DNA of 57,920 nucleotides, taken from Porphyromonas levii DSM 23370. GTDB taxonomy: Bacteria; Bacteroidota; Bacteroidia; Bacteroidales; Porphyromonadaceae. Positions 17,543-27,013 of the stretch are shown one piece after another. Made by a program: the position numbers and the translations under genes. Positions within the stretch are counted from its first letter, which is position 1, and each line of letters opens with the position of its first letter. The stretch is taken from assembly GCF_000379925.1 (NCBI RefSeq), contig NZ_KB904283.1, positions 1-57,920 of the forward strand, in the 5' to 3' direction. The notes below the pieces were generated by a model that saw nothing but the letters and a program-made list of their open reading frames with translations, had not been told where the DNA came from and searched no databases.

Positions 17543-19477
17543 ATGGAGCAGGATAACACTCTATTGACACCAGGAGAGGAGAAGGAGGTAGCTACACCAG
17601 CTGAGGTGGAGCAAACACAGGAGCAGACACCAGAGATGGTGGAGGATACTGAGCGGACGGAAACGCCAGCAGTAGATACCTCTAAGTTTTCGACAAGGGA
17701 GCTACTGGACTATCTATCAGAGATGGTGAATAGGGAGGAACTTCCTGAGCTCCAAGATATGAAGCGCCTCAAGAGGATGATTAATCATCAGGAGCCTGTA
17801 GCTACAGATGAGGCGGAGCTTGATGAGACCGAAGAGAATGGCGAGGAGAAGAGTGAGGAGGGAGATGATATGATGATCTTATTCATCAATCTTCGTTCTC
17901 GTTACCATGAGCTTCAGGCCAAAAAGGATGAGGAAGAGAAAGCTGAGCGGGAGGATAACTATAAGCGTAAGTTGGAGCTTATCTCTAGGCTTGAAGCTAA
18001 TCTAGAGTCCACGGATGATTTCTTCAAGGTGCGCAATGAGTTTGAGAACATCCGCAATGAGTGGAAAAATATAGGTCGTGTGCCAGAGAATCTTCGTAGC
18101 GAACTGCTCTCTAAGTACTCTACGCTACTAGAGAAGCACTACGAGATTAATAAGCTGAATAAGGAAGCTCAGGAATATGACTTCAAGCACAATAGGACGG
18201 AGAAGGAGAGCTTTATAGAGAAGGCTAGGGCTCTGGCTGATGAACCAGATGTTGTAAAGGCATTTAAGGAGCTTCAGACGCTTCATGATATGTGGAAGGA
18301 GACAGGTCCGGTGGCACCTGAATTCAGAGATAGTATGTGGAAGGACTTCAAGGATGCTTCTACAGTAATCAATAAGCGCCATGACGACTACTTCAAGGAG
18401 CTTCGTGAGAAGGAGGAGCAGAATTATACCCACAAGATGGAGATAATAGAGAAGCTCGAAAATATGCTCGTGACTCTGCCAACTAGCCGAGCTGCTTGGC
18501 ACGATTATGAGGATAAGATGGAGGCTATTCGCAAGGAGTGGAAGGGCGCAGGACGTGTGCCAAAGGGGAAGCTCAATGAGGTGAATATGCGTTTCCGTGT
18601 AGCGGTGGATGAGTTCTATCTACAACGCCGTACATTCTTGCGTGAACTGAGCGAGGAGATTACGCCTAAGCTTGAGCGTATGCGTGAAATCGTAGCTGAG
18701 GCTGAGGAACTAAAGGATAGCACTGAGTGGCAGAGTACTTCGGATAAGCTAAAGGACCTGCAGAAAGAGTGGACTACTATCTCCAAGCTAGGCACTCGTG
18801 TAGGTGAGGCTCAGAAGCTATGGAGGCGTTTCCGTAAGGCATGTGATGTTTTCTTCGAGCAAAAGAAGGCAAATTACACTCCTCCACGCCGTGCAAGCCG
18901 TGAGGAGAACTTAGTTCGTAAGCAGGAGATTGCCGATAAGATTGAGGCCCTAGAGGAGCAGAGACTTGAGGATCCTTCGGCTGAGTTAGCTGCAATAGAG
19001 GCTGAGTGGGCTTCTGTAGGACCAGTGCCAGACGATCAGAAGGGTGATGTCTTGAATAGGTATTATGGCGCTCTTCGTCGCCTCAAGGGTGAGGAGGACA
19101 ATAGACGTCGCACTCCTCGCCGTCGCGATGATAGGAGGGGTAATAACCGTAGAGGTGGTAATGAGCCTAGGAGAGACTTTAAGGCACGTTCGGTGGACTT
19201 CAAGAAGGAGCTTGGTGGGCTTTCTCATGAGGAACTGAGTGAAGAAGTTATGAATATCGACCGCAATGTGACGCACCTAGAGGAGGAGCGCCTACAGTAT
19301 GAGAATAACATAGGCTTCTTCAATGCTTCACCAGATAATCCTATGGTGATGCAGATACAAAGGAAGATAGATGATCTTACTGCTAAGATTGAGAAGCTCC
19401 AAGCTCGTAAGCTGGAGGTTGTAGAGGCTGGTAAGAAGTCTTCTGCCCCTGCAAAGGATTCTGGTACTGAGGAATAA
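17543..19477 (+). CDS. DUF349 coiled-coil protein
   Basis: This 644-residue protein has an acidic, Glu/Thr-rich N-terminus (~1-110) and then five DUF349-type repeats recognised by (E/M)W...G.V(P/A) cores (EWKNIGRVP, MWKETGPVA, EWKGAGRVP, EWTTISKLG, EWASVGPVP). After these come an arginine-rich stretch (RRRTPRRRDDRRGNNRRGG) and a C-terminal coiled coil. DUF349 has no established enzymatic role; the basic tract suggests nucleic-acid contact, which is inference. The 22-nt array and the terminator-like leader hairpin lie upstream, so expression may be controlled after initiation. Confidence 0.82.
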   Translation: MEQDNTLLTPGEEKEVATPAEVEQTQEQTPEMVEDTERTETPAVDTSKFSTRELLDYLSEMVNREELPELQDMKRLKRMINHQEPVATDEAELDETEENGEEKSEEGDDMMILFINLRSRYHELQAKKDEEEKAEREDNYKRKLELISRLEANLESTDDFFKVRNEFENIRNEWKNIGRVPENLRSELLSKYSTLLEKHYEINKLNKEAQEYDFKHNRTEKESFIEKARALADEPDVVKAFKELQTLHDMWKETGPVAPEFRDSMWKDFKDASTVINKRHDDYFKELREKEEQNYTHKMEIIEKLENMLVTLPTSRAAWHDYEDKMEAIRKEWKGAGRVPKGKLNEVNMRFRVAVDEFYLQRRTFLRELSEEITPKLERMREIVAEAEELKDSTEWQSTSDKLKDLQKEWTTISKLGTRVGEAQKLWRRFRKACDVFFEQKKANYTPPRRASREENLVRKQEIADKIEALEEQRLEDPSAELAAIEAEWASVGPVPDDQKGDVLNRYYGALRRLKGEEDNRRRTPRRRDDRRGNNRRGGNEPRRDFKARSVDFKKELGGLSHEELSEEVMNIDRNVTHLEEERLQYENNIGFFNASPDNPMVMQIQRKIDDLTAKIEKLQARKLEVVEAGKKSSAPAKDSGTEE

Positions 19478-19503
19478 TACGATATAGATTATATGCCGGT
19501 GTG

Positions 19504-19536
19504 ATGCCACACTTCCCATACGGTGAAGCGTGGCAT
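19504..19536 (+). terminator. Hairpin between the DUF349 and ATP-grasp-like genes
   Basis: 12-nt arms (19504-19515, 19525-19536) pair with one mismatch. There is no T-tract, so it may be an mRNA stabiliser or partial terminator. It covers an alternative GTG start at 19530 and supports the ATG at 19551 instead. Confidence 0.4.
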
Positions 19537-19550
19537 TGCTGGTATTTAGT

Positions 19551-20606
19551 ATGAAGGTACACTACTTTAATCCTGGCTATGAGGTGACGGTGGAGCAGGG
19601 CAATAGTTACTATACCCCACCGCGTATGGTACGACGTTTGCGAAAAGACTTGCAAACGCTTCCGCTATATTATGCCCAACCTCATGAGGGGGTCTACTTG
19701 TCGTCACCAATACCTGAGGAGCTGATGTGTGAACGGTTTATCGTTGATCATGATTGTATATCTGAGGTATTGCCATGGGGATGGGCACCGGAGTTGAAGG
19801 GGCTATTTCCTTATTTTGAGTTGCCTTACAGTCTGGAGGAGATGAGGCTCTATAGCAGCCGAACTCTTGGGATTGAGCTATGGCATGCGGTATATAGGCA
19901 GGCGCTTAGTCTATTTCGTTTTGCACCCCCTCGTGAGGTGACTCAGGAGGAAAGTGTGGAGCAGGGGAAGTGGGTGCTTAAGGAAGACTTTAGTAGTTCG
20001 GGGAGGGGAATAGAGTTTGTTACCCCTGAGCAAGACCCCAATGCTATCATCGCACGTCGTCTGGGTAAGCAGCCAGGAAAGCGTTTGTTTATTGAGCCTT
20101 TCTATGAGATTGCTGAGGAGCGGGGCTATGAGTTTTGGAGGACAAAGGTGGGAGAGATAATTTATCTCGGCTGTCATCGAGCGATGACTGAGGGCGGACG
20201 CTATAAGGGAAGTTACCTAGGTCTTCCAACCACAGGAGATGAGGCGTATATTGATGCTCTAGTGGCAGGACTAAGAGAGTTGCCTCTGGGGGATTACACA
20301 GGTGTGATAGGGGTAGATAGCGCTTTGTATTGTGATGGTGCGAAAGAGCGGTTTGTCCCTTGTCTTGAAGTGAATGTACGTCCTACTATGGGGTATGTGG
20401 CTCTTTGTATTCAGCGTGATTGGCTATCGAAAGGGCGTCGCGGGCGTTTCATGATTCTTTCTAAAGGGGATGCTCTTCTTCAGTCTCTAACTTCCCTCAA
20501 GCCCCTTTATCTCTCCGATAAGAATGCTGGACATACTCCTGGACTCTATCCCCTTACTCCTATTTTGGAGGATACCTATTTTGTTGCTTGTCTCCAGGTA
20601 TTATAG
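19551..20606 (+). CDS. Uncharacterised ATP-grasp-like protein
   Basis: A 351-residue protein starting MKVHYFNPGYE. The middle contains KWVLKEDFSSSGRGIEFV, like the ATP-binding lysine and glycine-rich loop of ATP-grasp ligases, and the end contains EVNVRPTMGY, like the metal-binding Glu-x-Asn. Overall it resembles Bacteroidota hypotheticals of ATP-grasp fold; substrate unknown. The upstream GTG (19530) lies in a hairpin and adds seven unlikely residues. It follows the DUF349 gene by 73 bp. Confidence 0.6.
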   Translation: MKVHYFNPGYEVTVEQGNSYYTPPRMVRRLRKDLQTLPLYYAQPHEGVYLSSPIPEELMCERFIVDHDCISEVLPWGWAPELKGLFPYFELPYSLEEMRLYSSRTLGIELWHAVYRQALSLFRFAPPREVTQEESVEQGKWVLKEDFSSSGRGIEFVTPEQDPNAIIARRLGKQPGKRLFIEPFYEIAEERGYEFWRTKVGEIIYLGCHRAMTEGGRYKGSYLGLPTTGDEAYIDALVAGLRELPLGDYTGVIGVDSALYCDGAKERFVPCLEVNVRPTMGYVALCIQRDWLSKGRRGRFMILSKGDALLQSLTSLKPLYLSDKNAGHTPGLYPLTPILEDTYFVACLQVL

Positions 20607-20616
20607 GGGAAAAGAG

Positions 20617-20655
20617 AAAGGGAGCTCTAGTCCGGTTCGAACTAAAGCCCCCTTT
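20617..20655. terminator. Bidirectional terminator between convergent genes
   Basis: AAAGGG/CCCTTT ends with GCT/AGC and AGT/ACT inner pairings form an imperfect hairpin. The minus strand continues CTCTTTTCC. Confidence 0.6.
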
Positions 20656-20679
20656 GCTCAGATATTTTTGGAACTTCTC

Positions 20680-22371
20680 TTAGAAGCGGAAGCTAAGAGT
20701 TGCCACAACCTTATGCTTATTGGTTGTTAGGTCTCCACCCTTTACCGCCATGTGTACATCTTTGCGTACCTCTTTTCCATTCGTATCATCCACAAGCATT
20801 CCGGTAGCGCTACTTCCACTATAGGGGTAGACTTTCTCTGACCTTTTGCCATAGACATAAGCGACATCAAGGGTGGTACTCCTGCCTAGGTTGATGCCTA
20901 CTCCTGCAGAGATGGTTTGATAACTACGAGGCAATACAAAGTCGGTAATATACCCTGATGGTACATAGCTATAATACAGACCTTCAGATGGCTCGTTACG
21001 TAGCTGCTCTGCCTTCATAGGATTGCCAGTGAAGCTATAGCCTGCACGTACAGATAGCATACTGATTGGGCGAATCTCTACACCTACATGGTGGCTATGC
21101 TCTATCCCGAAGTCTTCGCGAATAAATGCTGACTCTGAGAGCTCGTTCCCATTATTAGGGAGATAGAGTTTAGAGCCTCCAAGGTTGCGCAACTGATAAT
21201 CGTAAGTTATGAACCCAAACCTGCCGAAGAAGGCAAGTGCACTTATAGAGAGTCTTCCTGGGAGTAGTGCACGATAACTGCTCTCCTGTTCTGAGATAGT
21301 CTTTGTGACGTTCTCGTTACCTTGGAAAGCGGCATTGTTGCCACTAGCTTTCGCCCAATACACTTCGTTGTACTGAGCCAGCTGAGGAAGTAAGTAGGAG
21401 ATGCCGATACGCCCAAAGTCTCCTATGGCTACAAGTGCACCCAGATTAAGACCCACTGAGTTGCCTGAGGTGGATAGCCCTGTGGTATATTCAAGGTTGC
21501 TCTTATATACCTGGTTATTGTATGAGTCATGGAAATCTTCGATGTATGTCGCAACCCTTGATGATGAGAAATTCTGCATCTTGAGTGTAGCTCCGAAATA
21601 GTACCTATCGGAGAGTCCCATACCTAGGTTTAGGTCATAGTTATTCCTACTGCCCGATTCATTTACTGATAGTTTGGAAGCTGCCGGTGTAAAGAGGTGA
21701 TACACGCCATCCTCTGGCTTGTGTCCTATTGCTGATGCACTAAACTGTGTGCGGTAGCGACGTGCTTTTTTAAGAGCAGTATTCTTATTGTCGGTAAATG
21801 CCTCAATCCAGCGAGCATCCCTAGCTATATCTATAATCGGGGTAATGAACTCGGTATCCCATGGGGCTTCGATACGACTAGCTTCAAAAGCGATATGGTC
21901 TGTAAGTCCGTACGCAGGTGCCGAATTAATCATTCTATAGTTGCGACGATAGTCATAGTCTCTATTGTAGGTGAACCCCCAATTGACATTCCATGCTAAC
22001 CCAGCACTCCTCTTCAGCAAGGGAGAAGAGATACTGAAGTTATTGATCGTGCCAATAGCCCACTTATCACTAGTCGTGAAGCTATTGCCCTCATTTGTCC
22101 AAATTGAATTGGCTTTGCCTTGACCAGCCTCGAATGAAAAGGACATAATAGGACTCGTATAGAGACCAATGCCCGCAGGATTTATTGAAATTGCTGACGC
22201 ATCGGCTCCGAATGCCCCGATAGCGCCACTCAGCGCTTGAGCACGTGCTGTGCCTGATAGCTCCTTTTGGGCATTGCGATAGGCATCGGAAGGAGCCTGA
22301 GCTTTTGCGCCTAATCCCACTACGGTGGTCAGCGCAATAGCTACTCCAAACACTATATATCTATTCATCAT
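20680..22371 (-). CDS. OmpP1/FadL-family outer-membrane transporter
   Basis: A 563-residue protein with a signal peptide cleaved near AKAQA. The N-terminal plug motif SGTARAQALSGAIGAFGADASAISINPAGIG is typical of FadL-like channels in Bacteroidota. Many amphipathic strands follow and the C-terminus ends SFRF, as in outer-membrane barrels. These channels carry hydrophobic compounds across the outer membrane; the ligand is unknown. It starts 17 bp after the Tyr/Gly-rich gene, so the two are likely co-transcribed. Confidence 0.85.
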   Translation of the reverse strand: MMNRYIVFGVAIALTTVVGLGAKAQAPSDAYRNAQKELSGTARAQALSGAIGAFGADASAISINPAGIGLYTSPIMSFSFEAGQGKANSIWTNEGNSFTTSDKWAIGTINNFSISSPLLKRSAGLAWNVNWGFTYNRDYDYRRNYRMINSAPAYGLTDHIAFEASRIEAPWDTEFITPIIDIARDARWIEAFTDNKNTALKKARRYRTQFSASAIGHKPEDGVYHLFTPAASKLSVNESGSRNNYDLNLGMGLSDRYYFGATLKMQNFSSSRVATYIEDFHDSYNNQVYKSNLEYTTGLSTSGNSVGLNLGALVAIGDFGRIGISYLLPQLAQYNEVYWAKASGNNAAFQGNENVTKTISEQESSYRALLPGRLSISALAFFGRFGFITYDYQLRNLGGSKLYLPNNGNELSESAFIREDFGIEHSHHVGVEIRPISMLSVRAGYSFTGNPMKAEQLRNEPSEGLYYSYVPSGYITDFVLPRSYQTISAGVGINLGRSTTLDVAYVYGKRSEKVYPYSGSSATGMLVDDTNGKEVRKDVHMAVKGGDLTTNKHKVVATLSFRF

Positions 22372-22388
22372 TATTGTAGTCTTAGAAA

Positions 22389-23603
22389 TTATCTAGTACG
22401 ACCAGAAGAACCCGTACTACGTGTATTACTACTACCGCTTGAAGAGCTTCCTGAGCCTGTGCTACGACTTGGGCTGCTATAGCTGCCACTAGAGCGTGTA
22501 TTGGAGTTATTACCCCAACTGCTTCCGTGGTTGTAAGTTCGACTAGGCGTGCTCTGGTTTCGGTTCCAACTCTCCGAAGTACTTCGCGAACGATTTACGC
22601 TACCTCTTCTATTCGTCCCGTAGTTATAGGAACTACTACTACCGCGATCATAATATCCTCCTGCACGGGTGTTGCTATTTACACGGCTTTCAACGCCTGT
22701 GCCGAGTGCGCGACCATACTCGCTATTTGCCATAGAACGGTCGTAGTAACCGCCACTACTCCTACCGTAGGTATTGTAATTGCGTCTCTCGTAACGATCA
22801 CTGTATCTGCCATCATAGAAGCCATCCCAGTAACTATTATAGCCGTAGTAGCCCCCATAATAACCTCCATAATAGCCACCGTAATAACCACCGTAATAAC
22901 CTCCATAGCGCCAAGGTCTGCTGTAGCCCCAGCCATAGTAATAACGAGGGCTATACCAAGGATCATACCAATGATCATACCATGAATAGTCGTACCAAGG
23001 ATAGTTCCATGAAGACCATGGACTATACCAGCCACTATAGTAGTAAGGGTTATGCCAACTATTGTAGTAAGGGTAGTAACTCCCAAAATAGCCTCCGTAG
23101 TTGATAGAAATATTTACGCCATTATCCCAATCCCTACCGTAGTAGGTATTGCTCCATGGATCATAATAGTCGTAGCCATCAAGTACATATACACGGTCTA
23201 CGTTTCGTAAAACCATTACATCGGAGTTGTCGCTAAACCTTCGCAACCTTTGGCTGTAAGCACCACCCCTTGGTGCGCGCTTAGAACTAGTGCTGCCGTC
23301 TATCTCGTCTAGGTTTTGCTCCATCTCCTCGATGGTTACCTTCATGTCCCGTCTGTTGTACCAGTCGGTCATCTTATCCTGGTAGTCCTGCTCAGCTTTT
23401 CGCTGCTCAGCTTCTTGCGCTGCACGTTTCTCTGCCAAGCGCTTTTCTGCTGCTTTTCTTTCCTGCACCGCTTTAGCCCTCATCTCACGAGCCTTCGATG
23501 GGGTGATGTAGCCATCATCCTGAGCTGCAGCATTGGGCACCAGTGGTGATGCAGTTAAAAAGAGACCTAATAGTCCTCCCACTATCCAATCAAACCTCTT
23601 CAT
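22389..23603 (-). CDS. Secreted Tyr/Gly/Ser-rich low-complexity protein
   Basis: A 404-residue protein: signal peptide (cleavage near NAAAQ), a charged Ala/Glu/Lys helix (~35-90), a short region with VMVLRNVDRVYVLDGYDYY, then a Tyr/Trp/Gly-rich tract with five GGYY repeats (~240-260) and a Ser/Asn/Arg-rich tail. No enzymatic motif is present. Tandem 12-nt DNA repeats (about 22851-22912) encode GGYY. Composition suggests a structural or surface-adhesive role (inference). It is co-transcribed with the FadL-like channel. Confidence 0.6.
   Translation of the reverse strand: MKRFDWIVGGLLGLFLTASPLVPNAAAQDDGYITPSKAREMRAKAVQERKAAEKRLAEKRAAQEAEQRKAEQDYQDKMTDWYNRRDMKVTIEEMEQNLDEIDGSTSSKRAPRGGAYSQRLRRFSDNSDVMVLRNVDRVYVLDGYDYYDPWSNTYYGRDWDNGVNISINYGGYFGSYYPYYNSWHNPYYYSGWYSPWSSWNYPWYDYSWYDHWYDPWYSPRYYYGWGYSRPWRYGGYYGGYYGGYYGGYYGGYYGYNSYWDGFYDGRYSDRYERRNYNTYGRSSGGYYDRSMANSEYGRALGTGVESRVNSNTRAGGYYDRGSSSSYNYGTNRRGSVNRSRSTSESWNRNQSTPSRTYNHGSSWGNNSNTRSSGSYSSPSRSTGSGSSSSGSSNTRSTGSSGRTR
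22851..22912 (-). repeat. Short tandem coding repeat (GGYY units)
   Basis: About five imperfect 12-nt units each encode Gly-Gly-Tyr-Tyr. Such repeats can change copy number by slippage while staying in frame. Confidence 0.7.
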
Positions 23604-23780
23604 ATCTATTAATCTTTTGTATTAAACAAATATTGTCATTACTTCTCTTGTCTGTAGTGCAATATACCATATAAATGGCTAATCGTTCTACATATCCGTC
23701 ACTTTTATGTTCCGTTAAGAGTCTTTCCTATACATTGGATAGGCACTTGGGCTAAAAGTTTAACCAAATTGCTCTTCTAC

Positions 23781-25016
23781 TTACTTGTCTTTGTGGGTAT
23801 GAGGAATAGTAGGACGTCTATCCTCCTCTGTTTCTGGAAGCAATAGATTGAGTAGTACAGCAATAAGTGCAGAAAGACCAATACCTGAAAGAGTAAAGCT
23901 TCCCACCTGTAGTACCGCGCCACCGATGCCTGTTGTTAGGGTTACAGAGATGATAACGATATTGCGTGAACTTGTGAGGTTTACTTTGCTATTGAGTAGA
24001 TTATTGATACCTGCTCCTGCGATAGTGCCGAAGAGAAGCAACATTATACCGCCCAATATCGCAGGGTCGATGCTCTTGAGAAGTGCACTTACCTTGCCTA
24101 CGAGTGAAAAGAGAATAGCGGAGATAGCTGTAATCCTGAGTACACGAGGCATGGTCACTCTGGTCAGAGACATTGCCCCAGTTACCTCTGAGTAGGTAGT
24201 TACAGGAGGTGCTCCAAGGAATGAGGCTGTAAGACAAGCTAGACCATCACCGAGGAGTGTGCGGTGTAGTCCAGGATCCTTTACGTAGTTCTTACCAGCA
24301 ATTGTCCCCACTACATACACGTCGCCAATGTGCTCGATGACAGGTGCAATAGCTACGGGTATCATGAATAAAATAGGTTCCCAGCTAAAGGTCTTAGGTA
24401 AGGTTAGAGCTGGAAGAGCGAACCACTTAGCCTCTGCGACTTGAGTAAAGTCGACATCAAAGAAGAGTACATCTGTGAGGTAACCTACGATAATGCCGCA
24501 AAAGATAGGAATAAGCTTCATCAGACCCTTGGCGTAGAGCGTGACTACAATAGCTGTGATGAGGGATACAATCGCCAGTACCCAGTTCTCCTTCGCCATG
24601 TTGACGCCAGCTCCAGAGAGCGAGAGCCCAATCAGCATAATTACTGGACCAATCACAACAGGAGGGAAGAGGCGGTTGATAAATGCTGTCCCCAAGAGTT
24701 TTACAAGTAGGGACATTAATAGGAAGACAATGGCAACTCCTACGATGCCGAGTAGAGCGCCGTTGATGCCATATAGTTCCGACGCTGCTATCAATGGGGC
24801 GATGAAAGCAAAGCTACTACCTAGATAGATAGGGACTTTCCCTTTCGTAGCGAGGTGAAATATTAGGGTGCCAATTCCCGCAGAGAATAGAGCTGATGCA
24901 GGGTCAAGACCTACTAGAAGGGGCACCAATACGGTGGCGCCAAATGCTACAAATAGATACTGGACACCCACCACTATTTGTCGAGCGGGATTTAGGTTCT
25001 CAATTGTATTTGCCAT
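23781..25016 (-). CDS. uraA: Uracil permease (NCS2 family)
   Basis: A 411-residue polytopic membrane protein of the nucleobase:cation symporter-2 family. The opening QYLFVAFGATVLVPLLVGLDP and the segment PVAIAPVIEHIGDVYVV (with the substrate/proton Glu-His) are UraA-like, favouring uracil over xanthine. It imports uracil with protons across the inner membrane. Transcribed alone from a clear promoter at 25056-25086. Confidence 0.9.
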   Translation of the reverse strand: MANTIENLNPARQIVVGVQYLFVAFGATVLVPLLVGLDPASALFSAGIGTLIFHLATKGKVPIYLGSSFAFIAPLIAASELYGINGALLGIVGVAIVFLLMSLLVKLLGTAFINRLFPPVVIGPVIMLIGLSLSGAGVNMAKENWVLAIVSLITAIVVTLYAKGLMKLIPIFCGIIVGYLTDVLFFDVDFTQVAEAKWFALPALTLPKTFSWEPILFMIPVAIAPVIEHIGDVYVVGTIAGKNYVKDPGLHRTLLGDGLACLTASFLGAPPVTTYSEVTGAMSLTRVTMPRVLRITAISAILFSLVGKVSALLKSIDPAILGGIMLLLFGTIAGAGINNLLNSKVNLTSSRNIVIISVTLTTGIGGAVLQVGSFTLSGIGLSALIAVLLNLLLPETEEDRRPTIPHTHKDK

Positions 25017-25055
25017 GTCTGAATACTATAGAATTATTTTCTGTAAATCTGACTG

Positions 25056-25086
25056 CAAAAATACATAAACTTACCCGGCTTACCAA
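25056..25086 (-). promoter_or_regulatory. Promoter of uraA
   Basis: The minus strand has TTGG, 19 bp, then TATTTTTG (25056-25063), an exact TAnnTTTG, 40 bp before the ATG. Confidence 0.7.
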
Positions 25087-25104
25087 CCCTTTTAGGAGTA
25101 ACTT

Positions 25105-25719
25105 CTACTCGGAGAGCAGCTCTTTGAGTCGGCTATACAACACAGCAGTAGGCAATCCCATCACATTATGGTACGAGCCTCGTATCTCAGTTACTCCTAT
25201 CAGTCCTATCCAATCTTGTATACCATAGGCACCAGCTTTGTCGAGGACTTCGTATTGCGAGACATAGTAGGCTATCTCATCGGGATGTAGATTGGCAAAA
25301 CGAATATCACTTGCCACGCTCTCTTGGCTTAGCTTATCATGAGTCATGATACAGAACCCCGTGATTACTCTGTGCCATTGTCCTGAAAGCTGATCAAGGT
25401 ATCTCTGCGCCTCCTCTTTGTCCTTTGGCTTTCCTAATACTTTATGGTCAAGAATTACAATAGTGTCAGCCGTAATCAATACTTCGTTGGAAGCCAGAGT
25501 AGGGCGGAGGTACTCCGCTTTACGCCGAGCAAGTAATAGCGGAACCTCTTCCGCCTTTGTCGCAGCATCGTACTCCTCTGTAGCACCACCTGGTCGGCAC
25601 TCATAGGGAATGCCTAATTGGGTCAAAAGCTCTACTCGCCTAGGCGATTGCGACCCCAATACTACATGTCTGTCTCCCAATAGTTGTACCAATGGGTGTC
25701 GGCTATCTATCTTTTCCAT
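25105..25719 (-). CDS. maf: Maf-type nucleotide pyrophosphatase
   Basis: A 204-residue Maf/HAM1-like protein: N-terminal LGSQSPRRVELL, central EVLITADTIVILD and C-terminal AGAYGIQDWIG. It hydrolyses dTTP/UTP or modified nucleotides to monophosphates. Last gene of the amidase-to-maf run, 3 bp after the KdsC-like gene. Confidence 0.93.
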   Translation of the reverse strand: MEKIDSRHPLVQLLGDRHVVLGSQSPRRVELLTQLGIPYECRPGGATEEYDAATKAEEVPLLLARRKAEYLRPTLASNEVLITADTIVILDHKVLGKPKDKEEAQRYLDQLSGQWHRVITGFCIMTHDKLSQESVASDIRFANLHPDEIAYYVSQYEVLDKAGAYGIQDWIGLIGVTEIRGSYHNVMGLPTAVLYSRLKELLSE

Positions 25720-25722
25720 AAT

Positions 25723-26247
25723 TTACCAACCGAAAGCGTGTTCGTCACACATCCATAGTCCTTTCATTCTCAGTATAGTCTCGAGTACCGCTCTAGCTAC
25801 ACCATGTCCGCCTTTCACGGGTAAGATATGTTGGGCTATAGCCTTAACCTCATGGGCAGCATCTTTAGGTGCTACCGAAAAACCACAGTACTTCATTACC
25901 GGGATGTCTGGGATATCATCACCGACAAAGAGACAAACCTCAGGTTTTAGCCCAGTCTTCTTGAGGAAGTCTTCTAGGGCTTCTATTTTTAGGCTTGCCC
26001 CCATATAGATATGTTCTACACCTAGGCTTGCATAGCGTTTGGGTATACTATCTGAATAACCTCCCGATATGATACCGATGGTTATCCCCCTCTTTATTGC
26101 CTCACGGATACCATAACCATCACGTACGTTGACTGTACGTGCAGGATGCCCCATAGGGTCGAGGGCGGTCGTTACTTTCGAAAGTACGCCGTCTACATCA
26201 AATAGTACGGCTTTGATATGACTAAGGTCAATTGGGAAACTGCTCAT
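25723..26247 (-). CDS. KdsC-like KDO-8-phosphate phosphatase (HAD-III)
   Basis: A 174-residue HAD phosphatase with FDVDGVLS (nucleophile Asp), IISGG, conserved Lys, and VGDDIPDIPVM. The short length without a cap domain matches KdsC, which makes free KDO for lipopolysaccharide. It overlaps the DUF2520 gene by 20 bp and is followed by maf. Confidence 0.85.
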   Translation of the reverse strand: MSSFPIDLSHIKAVLFDVDGVLSKVTTALDPMGHPARTVNVRDGYGIREAIKRGITIGIISGGYSDSIPKRYASLGVEHIYMGASLKIEALEDFLKKTGLKPEVCLFVGDDIPDIPVMKYCGFSVAPKDAAHEVKAIAQHILPVKGGHGVARAVLETILRMKGLWMCDEHAFGW

Positions 26248-27013
26248 GGATTATGGAGTGAGTGATGACTTCGTATATCTTGCGCACATCTCCTTGGAGT
26301 AGTGATAGATGGCGCTCTATTGTCTTATAGTCCTTACGGACTGCTGGTCCCGTTTGTACAATGTGGGGCTCTGCCTCTTTTGCCTTGCCTAGAGTCTCCT
26401 CTACAAGTGGGGCAAGTACGTTGAAGTCTAGTCCAATTCCCTTCATTAACTTATCGGCTTGTGCATAAAGGTGGTTCACAAAGTTACATGCGAAGACGGA
26501 TGCTAGGTGTAAACGTACCCGCTGTTCGCTTGTGAGAGGATAGACTTCTTTGCTCCCCAGAGCGTCAGTTATATCATGTATAATTTCAAGGACGATATTG
26601 TCCGATGCTTCGGAGAATATAGGGATATCAGAGATATTCAGTGGACGGTTGGGCGAAAAGGTTTGCATAGGATAAAGTACTCCTCGGTGCAGTATCGGTG
26701 CTAATGCATCTATCGCTGTGCCTCCAGAAGTGTGGAGTACCACTGCAGGGTAGTCTGTGGGAAAAGCCTTTGCTACTTCTGGAATGGCATCATCCTTAAT
26801 GGAAATCAGAACAAAGTCCACCTCCGAGGTCACAAGTTCGGGGAGCGTCAACGCCTTGCAGCCAAGCAGCATTGCGAGTATATCGGCATGACCTAGAGTA
26901 GGGCTATACACCCCCACACAATCCATACCTCCTGCTACCATGGCTGGCGTTAAGTGACTTGCAACCCTGCCACTTCCAATGATACCAAACTTCTTACTCC
27001 TCTCGCTCCTCAT
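26228..27013 (-). CDS. Rossmann-fold and DUF2520 protein
   Basis: A 261-residue protein with N-terminal GIIGSGRVASHL dinucleotide-binding loop and the C-terminal helical DUF2520 domain (LHLASVFACNFVNHLYAQAD). Related to 6-phosphogluconate/pyrroline-carboxylate-type reductases; substrate unknown. Overlaps its neighbours on both sides, implying translational coupling. Confidence 0.8.
   Translation of the reverse strand: MRSERSKKFGIIGSGRVASHLTPAMVAGGMDCVGVYSPTLGHADILAMLLGCKALTLPELVTSEVDFVLISIKDDAIPEVAKAFPTDYPAVVLHTSGGTAIDALAPILHRGVLYPMQTFSPNRPLNISDIPIFSEASDNIVLEIIHDITDALGSKEVYPLTSEQRVRLHLASVFACNFVNHLYAQADKLMKGIGLDFNVLAPLVEETLGKAKEAEPHIVQTGPAVRKDYKTIERHLSLLQGDVRKIYEVITHSIIHEQFPN

Noticed and set aside
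22679-23086. Ile/Thr/Val-rich frame within the Tyr/Gly-rich gene
   Set aside because: It is an out-of-frame shadow of the tandem GGYY repeats; the composition is driven by the repeat DNA.
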